Of a stretch of DNA of 64,000 nt, positions 43,723 through 52,831 are shown in pieces. Position numbers and translations under genes: made by a program. Within the stretch, counting starts at the first letter, position 1. Every line of letters begins with the position of its first letter. The DNA comes from an uncultured Eubacteriales bacterium (GTDB lineage: Bacteria > Bacillota > Clostridia > Lachnospirales > Lachnospiraceae). The notes beneath the pieces are model-generated. The model was not told where the DNA came from, did no database searches, and saw only the letters and a program-made list of their open reading frames with translations. The stretch lies in assembly GCA_900318405.1 (NCBI GenBank), contig ONKP01000004.1, positions 1-64,000 of the forward strand. The letters are read 5' to 3'.

Positions 43723-46056
43723 TCAGGTCGTTCCTCTCTTCTTCGATCCTTTTTTCGGTTTTGTACTCTGCAGTTTGTCTCTGTCCTTCTTCACATACTT
43801 GCCGGAACCTGCATTATTTTTCTCTCCTGCAGCAGCTCCGGAACCGGATGTCTTCGCAACAGAAACCGTACCGTCCGCGCTGACAGAAGCCTGTGCAGCG
43901 GTCTCAGCAATATCGTTTTTGCCGTTCTTCGTCTTCATGACGTACCAGAGCGGTCCTGTGATGAACACAGATGAGAAGCAGCCTGCCACAAGACCTACGA
44001 TGATCGGAAGCGAGAACTCTCTCACGCTCGGAACACCCATGATATACAGGCAGACGATCGTGATCAGCGTCGTGACATTCGAGTTCAGTGATCTGGTCAG
44101 CGTCTGTGTGATGGAAGCATCCACGATTGTCCTGTAGCTGGAACCCTTCATGATCGGGATATTCTCACGCACACGGTCGAAGATAACGATCGTCGAGTTG
44201 ATGGAATAACCGAGGATCGTCAGCATGACGGCGATGAACGAACTTCCGACGGAAGCGTAGAACCATACATAGTAAGCAAAGACGATGCCGATATCATGCA
44301 CCAGAGCAATGATGGCACTGGATGCAAAACGGAAATCTCTGAATCGTACAAAAATATAGAACAGCATGCAGATCACGGCGACAATCACGGCGATCAGTGC
44401 ATTCCGTCTCATCTCTCCTGAGATCGTGGACGAAATATTCTCTGTCTCGATCGTAGAGGTATCAATATTCGGATATGCCTCTGTCAGTGCTGACTGCAGT
44501 TGATCCCTCTGATCTGTCGACAGCTCGGAAGTCTTGATGATGACCTGATCCGAACCGGAGACCTTCTGGAAAGTGATGTCCGCATTGCCGGTCACACCCT
44601 CGACAATAGGTTCAACATTCTTACTCAGGGTATCCAGGCTCATGTCCTCACCGAAATCCACCGTCGTTGATGTGCCGCCGATGAAGTCAAGGCTGTAATT
44701 GAGAGGTCTCTTGCCCTGTGCCGCATGAATGCCAAGTCCGATAAAGCTTGAAACAAAAAGAACAATGCCGATGGTAAAAGCAATGGCTCTCTTCTCAACA
44801 AAGCGCAGGATCTTCCTGTGCTCCGTCTTGCCATACATTCCGATCTTGCGGAGACCAACACCATAGAATGCGTAGCTGATCCAGCGGGAGATGGCCAGTG
44901 CCGTGAACAGAGAAAGAATAGTACCGATAGCCAGTGTAGTTGCAAATCCCTGGATCGTGCCGGTACCGAGAATGTATAGTACAGCGGCTGCGATCAGCGT
45001 TGTGATCTGTCCATCAAAGATGGCGGAAAATGCCTTGTGGAAGCCCTGACGGAGTGCACGACTGGGTGTCGTTCCCATCGCAAGTTCCTCACGGACACGC
45101 ATGTAGATAATACAGTTGGCATCCACGGACATACCGATTGTCAGGATCAGACCTGCAATACCGGGCAGCGTAAGCGTGATATCAAACGCATTCATGAATC
45201 CCAGATCCAGGAATACAAAGATCAGCAGTGCCCAGCTTGATGCTACACCGGAGATCCTGTATACGATGATCATGAAGATCATGACAAGGATCAGACCGAT
45301 AATGCCGGCGATAATACTTGTTGTCAGTGCCTCCTGACCAAGAGATGCACCTACCACATTGGAGTAGATCTCATTCAGTTCAAGAGACAGAGAACCGATA
45401 CGGATATAGGAAGCCAGATTCTGCGCTTCTTCAAGGCTCGACATACCGTCGATCTGCGCCTTGCCGCCGGAAATTTCCTGTTTTACGGTCGGTGCACTCA
45501 CCACCTGACCGTCGTAGATGATGGAGATCGTCTTTCCCACATTGGCAGCCGTTGCTTCCTGGAACTTCGTCGCACCGTCAGCAGTCATGGTCAGGTCGAC
45601 CACATACTCACGCTGTCCCGTTGTCTGATCCGTCTGCGCAACGCCCTGCGCATCAGCGATATCCGTTCCCTCGAGAACCGTGTTGCCATCCGAATCCTGG
45701 AAAGAAAGGGATCCGGGAGTTCCGAGATCCTCAAGAATCTCTGTAGCATTGGTCACGCCCGGGATCTCTACATTGATCCTGTTCGTTCCCTGCTGATAGA
45801 CATTTGCCTCCGTACTGAAGTTGGTGACACGCTGCTGGAGCTTGTAGATGGTATCACTCATATCCTCCTGCGAAGGATTTGCCTCCGTCGCCTCGTAGGT
45901 AATGCTGACACCGCCCGACAGATCCAGACCTGTACGGATGTTCTGCATGGATCCCGTGTGCTTGCTGCCCCAGCCGAAGATCACCGTATAACCGAGAAGG
46001 ACGGTGACAACAGCCATGATCAGAAGAACAGCAATGCTCTGTTTTTTCTTCATCAT
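43723..46056 (-). CDS. secDF: Fused protein-export membrane protein SecDF
   Basis: SecD and SecF fused in one 777-residue chain with about twelve membrane helices. SecD half: LDLSGGVSITYE near the N-terminus, the large P1 outer domain, and the SecD motif VDANCIIYMRVREE. SecF half: LDFIGGTSTTVDF, then YSINSTIVIFDRVREN and the closing PSVREFSLPIIVGLV. It uses the proton/sodium gradient to pull proteins out of SecYEG. The last 60 residues form a Lys-rich cytoplasmic tail. The pair of ATGs at 46056/46053 has GAGG eight bases upstream; the 34-codon upstream extension is not supported. It follows scfB by 186 bases. Confidence 0.94.
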   Translation of the reverse strand: MMKKKQSIAVLLIMAVVTVLLGYTVIFGWGSKHTGSMQNIRTGLDLSGGVSITYEATEANPSQEDMSDTIYKLQQRVTNFSTEANVYQQGTNRINVEIPGVTNATEILEDLGTPGSLSFQDSDGNTVLEGTDIADAQGVAQTDQTTGQREYVVDLTMTADGATKFQEATAANVGKTISIIYDGQVVSAPTVKQEISGGKAQIDGMSSLEEAQNLASYIRIGSLSLELNEIYSNVVGASLGQEALTTSIIAGIIGLILVMIFMIIVYRISGVASSWALLIFVFLDLGFMNAFDITLTLPGIAGLILTIGMSVDANCIIYMRVREELAMGTTPSRALRQGFHKAFSAIFDGQITTLIAAAVLYILGTGTIQGFATTLAIGTILSLFTALAISRWISYAFYGVGLRKIGMYGKTEHRKILRFVEKRAIAFTIGIVLFVSSFIGLGIHAAQGKRPLNYSLDFIGGTSTTVDFGEDMSLDTLSKNVEPIVEGVTGNADITFQKVSGSDQVIIKTSELSTDQRDQLQSALTEAYPNIDTSTIETENISSTISGEMRRNALIAVIVAVICMLFYIFVRFRDFRFASSAIIALVHDIGIVFAYYVWFYASVGSSFIAVMLTILGYSINSTIVIFDRVRENIPIMKGSSYRTIVDASITQTLTRSLNSNVTTLITIVCLYIMGVPSVREFSLPIIVGLVAGCFSSVFITGPLWYVMKTKNGKNDIAETAAQASVSADGTVSVAKTSGSGAAAGEKNNAGSGKYVKKDRDKLQSTKPKKGSKKRGTT

Positions 46057-46242
46057 CGTTTTTTCCTCGTTCCACAATCTATATTTGCGGGCTTTGTATA
46101 CAAAAATGTCACAAAGCCACACCTTTACTACTTTAGCTTTTGATCTGCAAAAAAGCAATACCTGCTTTCACCGATGACGTTACTGTACACTCTTTGTCAG
46201 CCACTGTCACACATGGCTCTGGCAGCGTCTTAACTGTAACCC

Positions 46243-47742
46243 TCAACACCGCTCCGCCTGAATGCCGCAGGTTTCGCAGTCGGGATCGGCGGCGGCTGCA
46301 TAGGAGCTGTGATCGATGCCCGGGTCCTTTTCTCCGTTGAGAGCGCGGTCGCCGTCGATCTTCATCTTCGTGTCTCCGTCGTCATCGGCGAGTGCCGCCT
46401 TGATCATGAGCGCACACTCGATCCGCTTTCTCTGGAGCTCACAGCCGATCTTATAGACATCGTTGATCCCGCCGGTGAAATTATAGGAATTGGCCGCGCA
46501 GCCACCGGAGCAGAAGAAGCGCGAGAAGCACTTCGAGCACTCCTCCTTGGAATACACGTTGACATCCTTAAATGCTTTTACCAGATCAGGTCTCGTGATA
46601 CCCTCATCGACGTTGCCGATGATGAAGTCCCGGTTACCATCGAACTGGTGGCAGGGATAAAGTTCACCCCACGGTGAAACCGCAAGGTATTCACCGCCGG
46701 CGCCGCAGCCGGAAAGGCGTTTGTACACGCACGGACCGCCGGTCAGATCGACCATGAAGTGGAAGAAATTGAATCCTCTGCCCTCTTTTGCACGGCGGAT
46801 CATTTCCTTTGCCAGGATATCGTACTGCTCACAGATCTCCGGGATGTCCTCTTCGCGGATCGCGTAATCCTCTGTCGGAGATGCGACGACCGGTTCGATG
46901 GAGATCTGACGGAATCCCAGATCAGCCATGGCGAGGACGTCCTTTGCGAAATCAAGGTTGTAGTGCGTAAAGGTGCCGCGCACATAATACTTGTCCTGAT
47001 GACGCCGTTCTGCCCAGCGCTGAAATTTCGGAACGACCAGATCCCAGCTTCCCTTACCATTGCGGAAAGGACGCATGTGGTCATGAACAGCCTGTCTGCC
47101 GTCAACCGACATGACAACATTGCCCATCTCCTTATCACAGAAGTCCATGATCTCATCGTTGACAAGGACGCCGTTGGTTGTGAGCGTAAAGCGGAATTTT
47201 TTATTATATTTCTCTTCAAGGGATCTGCCGTATGCGACCAGGTCCTTGACCACCTGCCAGTTCATCGTCGGTTCGCCGCCGAAGAAATCGACCTCGAGGT
47301 TACGTCTGCTGCCCGATGAACGGATCAGGAAATCGAATGCCTTTTTACCAACCTCATAAGACATCATTCCGCGTTTTCCGTGGTATTCGCCCTCATCAGC
47401 AAAGCAATAGCGGCAAGCCAGATTGCAGTCGTGCGCGATCTGCAGGCAGAGAGCCTTCACGACGGTCGGGCGCTCCGTAAATTTTTCGATGGCTTCCTTG
47501 TAAGGATCTTCGGTAAAAAGCGCACCGGCTGCCTTCAGACTAAAGCACTCTCCTATCGTCTCGGATACCTCCGCACGGTCGTAACGTCCGTCCGCGGAGA
47601 GTCTGTCCTCGATCTCTTCCTGAGATACGCCGTCCTTCATCAGGTCCAGGACATCATAGGACAGGTCATCCAGCACATGGACGGAACCGCTGTTGACGTC
47701 CAGGCAGAGTTTGTATCCGTTGTTTTCGTATAAATGTATCAA
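46243..47742 (-). CDS. scfB: SCIFF-peptide radical SAM maturase (ranthipeptide synthase)
   Basis: A 499-residue radical SAM/SPASM enzyme that installs thioether links in the SCIFF peptide. The N-terminal RRE-like peptide-binding segment (1-85, with GYKLCLDVNSGSVHVLDDLSYDV) is followed by the SAM cluster CNLACRYC (Cys106, 110, 113), VDFFGGEPTMNW, and a C-terminal SPASM region with CGAGGEYLAVSPWGELYPCH and CSKCFSRFFCSGGCAANSYN for two auxiliary clusters. It ends with a variable Cys-containing tail. Start is a TTG with AAGGA eight bases upstream. scfA lies upstream on the same strand beyond a repeat-filled gap. Confidence 0.95.
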   Translation of the reverse strand: MIHLYENNGYKLCLDVNSGSVHVLDDLSYDVLDLMKDGVSQEEIEDRLSADGRYDRAEVSETIGECFSLKAAGALFTEDPYKEAIEKFTERPTVVKALCLQIAHDCNLACRYCFADEGEYHGKRGMMSYEVGKKAFDFLIRSSGSRRNLEVDFFGGEPTMNWQVVKDLVAYGRSLEEKYNKKFRFTLTTNGVLVNDEIMDFCDKEMGNVVMSVDGRQAVHDHMRPFRNGKGSWDLVVPKFQRWAERRHQDKYYVRGTFTHYNLDFAKDVLAMADLGFRQISIEPVVASPTEDYAIREEDIPEICEQYDILAKEMIRRAKEGRGFNFFHFMVDLTGGPCVYKRLSGCGAGGEYLAVSPWGELYPCHQFDGNRDFIIGNVDEGITRPDLVKAFKDVNVYSKEECSKCFSRFFCSGGCAANSYNFTGGINDVYKIGCELQRKRIECALMIKAALADDDGDTKMKIDGDRALNGEKDPGIDHSSYAAAADPDCETCGIQAERC

Positions 47743-47789
47743 AATCTGTTTCCTTCTTTCCCTTTATTAGTCAGGACTTGTTCATACAG

Positions 47790-48183
47790 CCTTCGGGTGT
47801 GCAGTCCGCCTCTGGCTTGCGACTGACTGCCTGCGGTTGTCGTATAAGTCCACGCGTCGCTTCGCACTTCGTGCTCCCGCGCCGCTGCGAACCTTCGCAC
47901 TTCCGCGCTGCTGCGCATCGCTCCCTGCTCATTCACGTTTGCGTCGATCACGCATACAGTTTTCTGTGCGTACTTCGTACGCCCAAAAACTGTCTGCCTT
48001 TGTCGTATAAGTCCTCGCGTCGCTTCGCACTCCGTGCTCACGCGCCGCTACGAACATTCGCACTCCCGCTCTGCTTGCGCATCGCTTCGTGCTCATGTTC
48101 GTTGTCGTCGCAATGCCATAGTCGGCCTTGCGCACCCTTCGGGTGTGCAGTCCGCCTCTGGCTTGCGACTGACTTATACGACA
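47790..48183. repeat. Repeat elements with terminal inverted repeats between scfA and scfB
   Basis: A complete 183-nt unit at 48001-48183 is bounded by perfect 13-nt inverted repeats TGTCGTATAAGTC and GACTTATACGACA. A second left end starts at 47838 with the same 13 nt and stays similar for about 110 nt. A right-end block of 39 nt beginning CCTTCGGGTGTGCAGTCCGC is identical at 47790-47828 and 48136-48174. The unit is full of small TTCG-loop hairpins. It resembles a non-coding MITE/REP family; a degenerate piece lies at 27471. Spurious frames across it give Arg-rich products and should not be annotated. Confidence 0.85.
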
Positions 48184-48221
48184 AAATAAGTGTCCCTGCC
48201 CCGTCGGGGACAGGAACACTT
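48183..48221 (-). terminator. Hairpin/attenuator after scfA
   Basis: AAGTGTCCCTGCCCC and GGGGACAGGAACACTT pair with one or two mismatches. On the minus strand ATTTTG follows. It lies 54 nt past the scfA stop and before scfB, so it should let scfA be made in excess over the maturase. Confidence 0.7.
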
Positions 48222-48274
48222 CTGATCGCAGCTTGTCATGCGCAATATACAGCATGTATCAAAGAGACAGCCGA

Positions 48275-48418
48275 TTATTTTGCATGCTCGCAGGTCTGGT
48301 TACCAACTGTGCAGCTGGTCTTGCATGCGGACTGGCAGGATGTCTGGCACTCACCGCATCCGCCTTCCTTAACGCTCTGCTGAAGATTTCTGGTTGTTAA
48401 GGTCTTAATGTGCTTCAT
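48275..48418 (-). CDS. scfA: SCIFF peptide (six-cysteine ranthipeptide precursor)
   Basis: A 47-residue peptide starting MKHIKTLTTRNLQQ. The six cysteines are at 21, 24, 28, 32, 36 and 43, including the highly conserved CQTSCQSACKTSCT core. It is the precursor of the near-universal clostridial ranthipeptide, modified by the radical SAM enzyme encoded downstream. Cys32 and Thr37, the pair reported (from memory) to be joined by a thioether in the C. thermocellum homologue, are both present. ATG with GGGAGG eight bases upstream. Related peptides have been linked to quorum sensing. Too short for routine gene finding but unambiguous. Confidence 0.97.
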   Translation of the reverse strand: MKHIKTLTTRNLQQSVKEGGCGECQTSCQSACKTSCTVGNQTCEHAK

Positions 48419-48464
48419 TGAACAGTCCTCCCTTCCATTGGCCGGATGGCCGATTGATATGAGA

Positions 48465-48492
48465 ATTATAGCATATGCATTTCTTTTTGCAA
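48465..48492 (-). promoter_or_regulatory. scfA promoter
   Basis: Minus-strand TTGCAA (48492-48487), 16-nt spacer ending TGC, TATAAT (48470-48465): an extended -10 promoter. The leader contains GGCCATCCGGCC, a short palindrome, before the GGGAGG. Divergent from the EAL-protein gene. Confidence 0.75.
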
Positions 48493-48610
48493 AGAACAGA
48501 AGCTCGCGTCTGCATTTTTCATTTATGCCTGACAGGGCAGATGTCGGCGTTTAAATTATCACTATTTTGTGCACTTTTTGTTTATTTCCGCTGAATATCC
48601 GGAATAAATA

Positions 48611-48639
48611 TTGCATTTTCCCTATTTCTGCGCTAAATT
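48611..48639 (+). promoter_or_regulatory. Possible promoter of the EAL-protein gene
   Basis: TTGCAT (48611-48616), 17-nt spacer, TAAATT (48634-48639). The leader of about 160 nt has small hairpins GGCTGTC/GACAGCC and ATTCC/GGAAT. I do not see the conserved core of either cyclic-di-GMP riboswitch class. Nothing else is visible in the 48419-48804 gap besides this and the scfA promoter. Confidence 0.45.
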
Positions 48640-48804
48640 GTTGAAGTTATATTGTTCGTTTTTATCTATTTTCTGAAATGTTGTATCGTTTCGTTTATAT
48701 GGACTGTGAGCCTGATGGCCGGCTGTCAGACAGCCATTCCACAGGAATGCCTCAGCACTTAAGTAAGTTCATATTTCTGCTTAAAAGAAAGGACTTCCCT
48801 GGAT

Positions 48805-51000
48805 ATGAACGATAAACACCAGCCGGAAAGCAGCAAAACGTCGAAAAATGCTGAATTCATTTCCAACGATACACTGACAGGTCTGATCACGCTGCATCAT
48901 TTCCTTCATATTGCTCAGGACACACTGAACAGCAGGCAGGAAAAGGCCGAGAAGAATGACTGGTGTTTTGTGTATTTTAACCTCATCGGATTCCGTAAAT
49001 ATAATGTGCGTCACGGTCTGGAAAAAGGCGATGAATTTCTCTGTGAAGTCGCCGGCGTTCTCCGGGGTATTTTTCCGGGAAACCCGATCGCACGCTGGGC
49101 CGGCGACCACTTCCTCATTCTCTCAAAAGAAGAAGATCTGATGGAACGGATTCAGAAGGCGCATGAGGAGATCTTTCACCTGGGTGACGGACGTGTCGAC
49201 AACCGCTGCGGCGTATATGCGGCATCTCACGACGATAATGTCACCGCCAGTGCCGCCTGCGATTACGCAAAAATTGCCTGCGACAGCATCCGGAACAGCA
49301 GTGACACCTTTGTACAGATCTACAGCGGCGAAGTGGCTCGTCAGGTGCGCATGCGTGCCTACATCAGCGACAATATCGACGCAGCCATTGAAAACGGATG
49401 GATTCAGATTTATTACCAGCCGGTCATCCGCACCATCTCCGGCAGTCTGTGCGGTATGGAAGCTCTGACGAGATGGATTGACCCGAAGTACGGTTTTCTG
49501 AAGCCATCCGATTTTATCAGCGTTCTGGAGGAAAGCCGGCAGATCTGGAAGCTGGACAGCTTTGTCATTGAGGGCATCTGCCGGAAGCTCCGCGAAGAAA
49601 TGAATGCCGGCCGTGATGTCGTGCCGATCTCCTTCAACCTGTCCCGCAGAGATTTTGACATGTGCGATATGTTTCATGTCACGGACGACGCTGTAAGCCG
49701 GTACGATATTCCGCGCAGTCTTATTCATGTTGAGATCACCGAGAGCATCATCATCAGCGACAGAGAACGGATCTCCAGAGAAATCAACCGCTTCCGCAGT
49801 GCAGGTTATCAGGTCTGGATGGACGATTTCGGGAGCGGCTACTCATCGCTCAACGTACTGAAGGATTACCATTTCGACGATATCAAGATCGACATGGAAT
49901 TCCTGCGCCAGTTTTCCGATGTGAGCCGGGAGATCGTGGCCTCCACCGTCCGCATGGCGAAGAACATCAGCACGCATACGCTGGCAGAGGGTGTGGAGAC
50001 GCCGGAGCACGTGGATTTTCTCCGCCAGATCGGGTGTGAGAAAATGCAGGGATATTTTTTCGGGAAGCCCGCTCCCTATCAGGAGAGCATGCAGCTCTGC
50101 AAAAGCAAAGGCCTGCTGATCGACAGAAACTCCTGGCGGAATTATTACAGCCAGATCGGCATGGTCAACACCCAGACGGATAAAGCCATTACAATCATCG
50201 ACTACGCGGATGACGCAGCCAGGAACAGTGGAAAGGCTTTTACGTTTCTTTTTGCCAATCTCGCCTGCAGCGATCTGTACGCATCGCTCGGCTACTCTTC
50301 CATGAAGGATGTCGAGCACGATGTGAATGTCAGTGATTTTATGAACCAGTACCGGCTGCTTGACTTTATGAACGGCTTCCACTGGGGTGAGTATCCCGTG
50401 AGACCGCGTGAGAACTATATCGCGGTGCGGGGTCACTATCTGAGCCTTCTGGTAGAGCCCATTGTCTCCATGGAAGATCATCATGCGCTTCTCGTGACCA
50501 TCCATGATGTGACCAGGGACAAAAATATCTATGCCATGCGCCAGATGGACTTTGTGACGCGAAGTCTGTTCATGGCCTACGACAACATCATCACTGTTCA
50601 TTACACAGGCGACTACATGGAACCGCGCCAGCAGGATATTTTTTTCCGGCAGCTGCCGGGAACACGCTATCACGACATCCTCACACAGAGGAAAAAATAC
50701 AGCGGGACCGTGATCCATCCCTGCGACCGGGAGCGTTTTCTCGCGTTCACAGATCCGGCGACAATTCTCGACCGCATCCGCAGGGCGGAGATTCGCTCTG
50801 TGATCGGCCAGTTCCGCTCTCTCGGTCCAGACGGCAGGTATCACTGGAAGGTACACAATGTGTTCTCCCTCACCGACGACGGAGAGCAGATTCTGCTCTA
50901 CACGATCAAGGATTCTGTCATCGCCAGCGACCCTGTGGCCGCTGAATTCTACCGGAAGCGCTATGATACGGATACGGAGAAACGGCATCCGGTCAGATAA
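48805..51000 (+). CDS. Degenerate GGDEF / EAL protein with C-terminal extension
   Basis: A 731-residue cytoplasmic signalling protein, no membrane segment. The GGDEF-like domain (about 20-180) reads AGDHF (99-103) at the signature, so it is not expected to make cyclic-di-GMP. The EAL domain (about 185-430) keeps EALTR (219-223), FNLSRRD, ITES, DDFGSGYSSL, KID and the loop-6 glutamate in AEGVET, so it should be an active cyclic-di-GMP phosphodiesterase. Residues about 450-715 form two further PAS-like parts (HDVTRDKNIYAMRQMDFVTRSLF between them). One of two plus-strand genes in the window; AGGA lies 12 bases upstream of the ATG. Confidence 0.88.
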   Translation: MNDKHQPESSKTSKNAEFISNDTLTGLITLHHFLHIAQDTLNSRQEKAEKNDWCFVYFNLIGFRKYNVRHGLEKGDEFLCEVAGVLRGIFPGNPIARWAGDHFLILSKEEDLMERIQKAHEEIFHLGDGRVDNRCGVYAASHDDNVTASAACDYAKIACDSIRNSSDTFVQIYSGEVARQVRMRAYISDNIDAAIENGWIQIYYQPVIRTISGSLCGMEALTRWIDPKYGFLKPSDFISVLEESRQIWKLDSFVIEGICRKLREEMNAGRDVVPISFNLSRRDFDMCDMFHVTDDAVSRYDIPRSLIHVEITESIIISDRERISREINRFRSAGYQVWMDDFGSGYSSLNVLKDYHFDDIKIDMEFLRQFSDVSREIVASTVRMAKNISTHTLAEGVETPEHVDFLRQIGCEKMQGYFFGKPAPYQESMQLCKSKGLLIDRNSWRNYYSQIGMVNTQTDKAITIIDYADDAARNSGKAFTFLFANLACSDLYASLGYSSMKDVEHDVNVSDFMNQYRLLDFMNGFHWGEYPVRPRENYIAVRGHYLSLLVEPIVSMEDHHALLVTIHDVTRDKNIYAMRQMDFVTRSLFMAYDNIITVHYTGDYMEPRQQDIFFRQLPGTRYHDILTQRKKYSGTVIHPCDRERFLAFTDPATILDRIRRAEIRSVIGQFRSLGPDGRYHWKVHNVFSLTDDGEQILLYTIKDSVIASDPVAAEFYRKRYDTDTEKRHPVR

Positions 51001-51044
51001 CAGCTCATACTGCAGCAATTCTGTGAATGGCAGTTATCAAATAA

Positions 51045-51117
51045 TATAGGTGTCATAAGTCATTCACCCACTTTTGCACAAATGCAACGTGGGTGATGAC
51101 TTTTGACACTGTTATCA
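51045..51117. repeat. Intergenic palindromic element, copy 2 (shortened left arm)
   Basis: Matches the copy at 1529-1609 from ATAGGTGTCA onward but lacks about 20 nt of the left arm. The remaining stem is AAGTCATTCACCC/GGGTGATGACTT with the apex TTGCAC-AAATGCAA. The missing bases lie between two GTGTCA direct repeats seen in copy 1, as expected from a slipped deletion. It sits between convergent genes and may act as a terminator or 3' stabiliser for both. Confidence 0.85.
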
Positions 51118-51130
51118 TCAAATCGCAGCG

Positions 51131-52303
51131 TTATGGATTGCAGTTCTTACAGGGCTCGTATCCCTGGTTGATCAGGTCATCTCTTGACCCGGTGTATTCC
51201 TCCCGGTTGCTGTCCTTGATCTTCGCGGCACTCGGACAGTCCGGATAATGGAATTTCTTTGTGTTCGTATTGAGAACATAGGTAGTACCCGCTGCCGAGG
51301 GATCCGCCTGTTGCACCAGCTGCTCCGGTGTCGGCGTGGCCTTTGATGCCTGGCCGTCTGATGCCTGACCGCTCTGGTCACTGCCGGTAAATGCCGGTCC
51401 CGAGCTGTCTCCCGTCGCATAATCAATGGTGATGCCAGGCTGCACGTTATAGCAGAACACGCAGAACTGAATGCCGGAACCGTTATCCTCAACTGATTCC
51501 GCCTCCATCAGCACACCGTCTGCGAGCAGATCATTGCCCTCAAATTCCGGCGTCACGCGGTACAGTACGTGATTCCCGGTTTCTCTGATGTAATCTGCCG
51601 TCATGTTTTCGAAGGGCTCCATGCCCTCCACGTTCATATAGCGCGTCCCGGTGATCAGATTTTTCTCATTGGCATTCTCCCCGGTGAGCTGATAACCGAT
51701 CAGATGACAGCGGTTGTACAGGTAATTGCCATCGATGCCGTCGTATTTGACTGTATGCCATCCGGTCGGTCTGACCTCACCGATCTCACCGCGCTCCTCC
51801 GTCGGCATGAGATCCTGCCCTATACTGGCTTCCGCGACGGTACATCTTCCCAGCGAATCAAGATCTCCGTACTGCTCATAGGAGACATTCGTCAGATCAT
51901 CCCCGGAAAAATAAGGCACGTTCCCGTTGATCTCAGCATACGGGCTGCCACTGTAAGCAGGGACAGCTGAAAGGTCAAAGGCTGCAGAGGCCGCACCCGT
52001 CAGCGTCGTGCCAGCTTCGTCGGATGATGAGGTCTGTACAGGCTCCGGCGTGTCGCTTACCGCTTGCGTCGGTTCCGGCGTTACTTCCTGTGCTGTGTTG
52101 TCATCGTTTTTATTTTCATCATAAGAAACTGCCGTCTCTGCTGACGACGATGACGCCGTGCTGCTCGCGACGGATGTACTCACAGCTTCTGTACAGCCGG
52201 CAAGTCCGACAGACAGAAATACCGTCAGTAATAAAGATAAAAAGACAGACGGCCTGCTGCCGCCTTTTTCTCCCCATTCTTTCATTTTCCGAATACTCCT
52301 CAT
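51131..52303 (-). CDS. Secreted lipoprotein DNA/RNA non-specific nuclease (EndA/NucA-like)
   Basis: A 390-residue surface nuclease. A lipoprotein signal ends in VGLAGC (about Cys37), then a Ser/Thr/Pro-rich linker, and the beta-beta-alpha-metal nuclease domain (about 110-290) with YNRCHLIGYQLTGENANEKNLITGTRYMN, where NRCH takes the place of DRGH. The C-terminus (about 340-390) is a small Cys/His module (FHYPDCPSAAKIK to YEPCKNCNP) common at the end of clostridial secreted proteins. It may degrade environmental DNA for nutrients or act in uptake. Two in-frame ATGs (52303, 52285) have comparable weak sites. Confidence 0.87.
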   Translation of the reverse strand: MRSIRKMKEWGEKGGSRPSVFLSLLLTVFLSVGLAGCTEAVSTSVASSTASSSSAETAVSYDENKNDDNTAQEVTPEPTQAVSDTPEPVQTSSSDEAGTTLTGAASAAFDLSAVPAYSGSPYAEINGNVPYFSGDDLTNVSYEQYGDLDSLGRCTVAEASIGQDLMPTEERGEIGEVRPTGWHTVKYDGIDGNYLYNRCHLIGYQLTGENANEKNLITGTRYMNVEGMEPFENMTADYIRETGNHVLYRVTPEFEGNDLLADGVLMEAESVEDNGSGIQFCVFCYNVQPGITIDYATGDSSGPAFTGSDQSGQASDGQASKATPTPEQLVQQADPSAAGTTYVLNTNTKKFHYPDCPSAAKIKDSNREEYTGSRDDLINQGYEPCKNCNP

Positions 52304-52327
52304 GACACCTGTTTCATTTCTCTCAGC

Positions 52328-52720
52328 TCAACAGATCCAGTGCTCTGCAGTGATTTTCTCATGCGAATAACCGGCAAACGAATCGCTGTACACAAGCTGA
52401 TAGTTCTCCAGTGGCAGATCAAAGAAGAGATCTGCCGGGTATCTCCGGTTCCAGTGATACAGCCAGATCTGACCGACCCGGTTTTCGAACGGTCTCAGGG
52501 AACGATCTTCCACAAAGCATATGTCGGTCTCGCCGGCGTTTTCCAGAAATTTCGGATCCGCCTCAGCTTCCGGAAACAGATCCGCCGAATACGGTGCGAT
52601 CTTCAGTCCGCCTTTCCCGGCCAGCGCCAGAATATGCTGAACAAGGACCCGGTCGCGGCTTACCCTCCTATGATGGAACATCATGCCGCCCCGGTCCTCA
52701 ACCACAGATACTACGATCAT
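52328..52720 (-). CDS. Conserved small hypothetical protein
   Basis: A 130-residue soluble protein that I know only as a conserved Lachnospiraceae/Clostridia family, sometimes labelled ribonuclease Z in databases although it lacks the metallo-beta-lactamase motif. Visible features: VEDRGGMMFHHRRVSRDRVL near the N-terminus, CFVED in the middle, and RRYPADLFFDLPL and SHEKIT in the C-terminal half. ATG with GGGAG seven bases upstream. It lies 24 bases before the nuclease gene and after the methyltransferase gene on the same strand. Function unknown. Confidence 0.75.
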   Translation of the reverse strand: MIVVSVVEDRGGMMFHHRRVSRDRVLVQHILALAGKGGLKIAPYSADLFPEAEADPKFLENAGETDICFVEDRSLRPFENRVGQIWLYHWNRRYPADLFFDLPLENYQLVYSDSFAGYSHEKITAEHWIC

Positions 52721-52831
52721 TATTTTTCTCCCACATACGGATTTTTTCCATGCTCATTTCCTTACAGAGATCAGCTGATTCACGTTCATGATACGGTAAA
52801 CCCCATACGATAAATCGTGGTGCAATATGTG

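Noticed and set aside
47739..48041. Arg-rich 100-codon frame on the minus strand between scfA and scfB
   Set aside because: It runs through the repeat elements, and a second similar frame (47929-48255) repeats the same peptide pieces. These are typical false genes produced by hairpin-rich repeats.
48646..48804. Cyclic-di-GMP riboswitch before the EAL-protein gene
   Set aside because: The region has small hairpins, but I could not find the conserved core of class I or class II cyclic-di-GMP aptamers.
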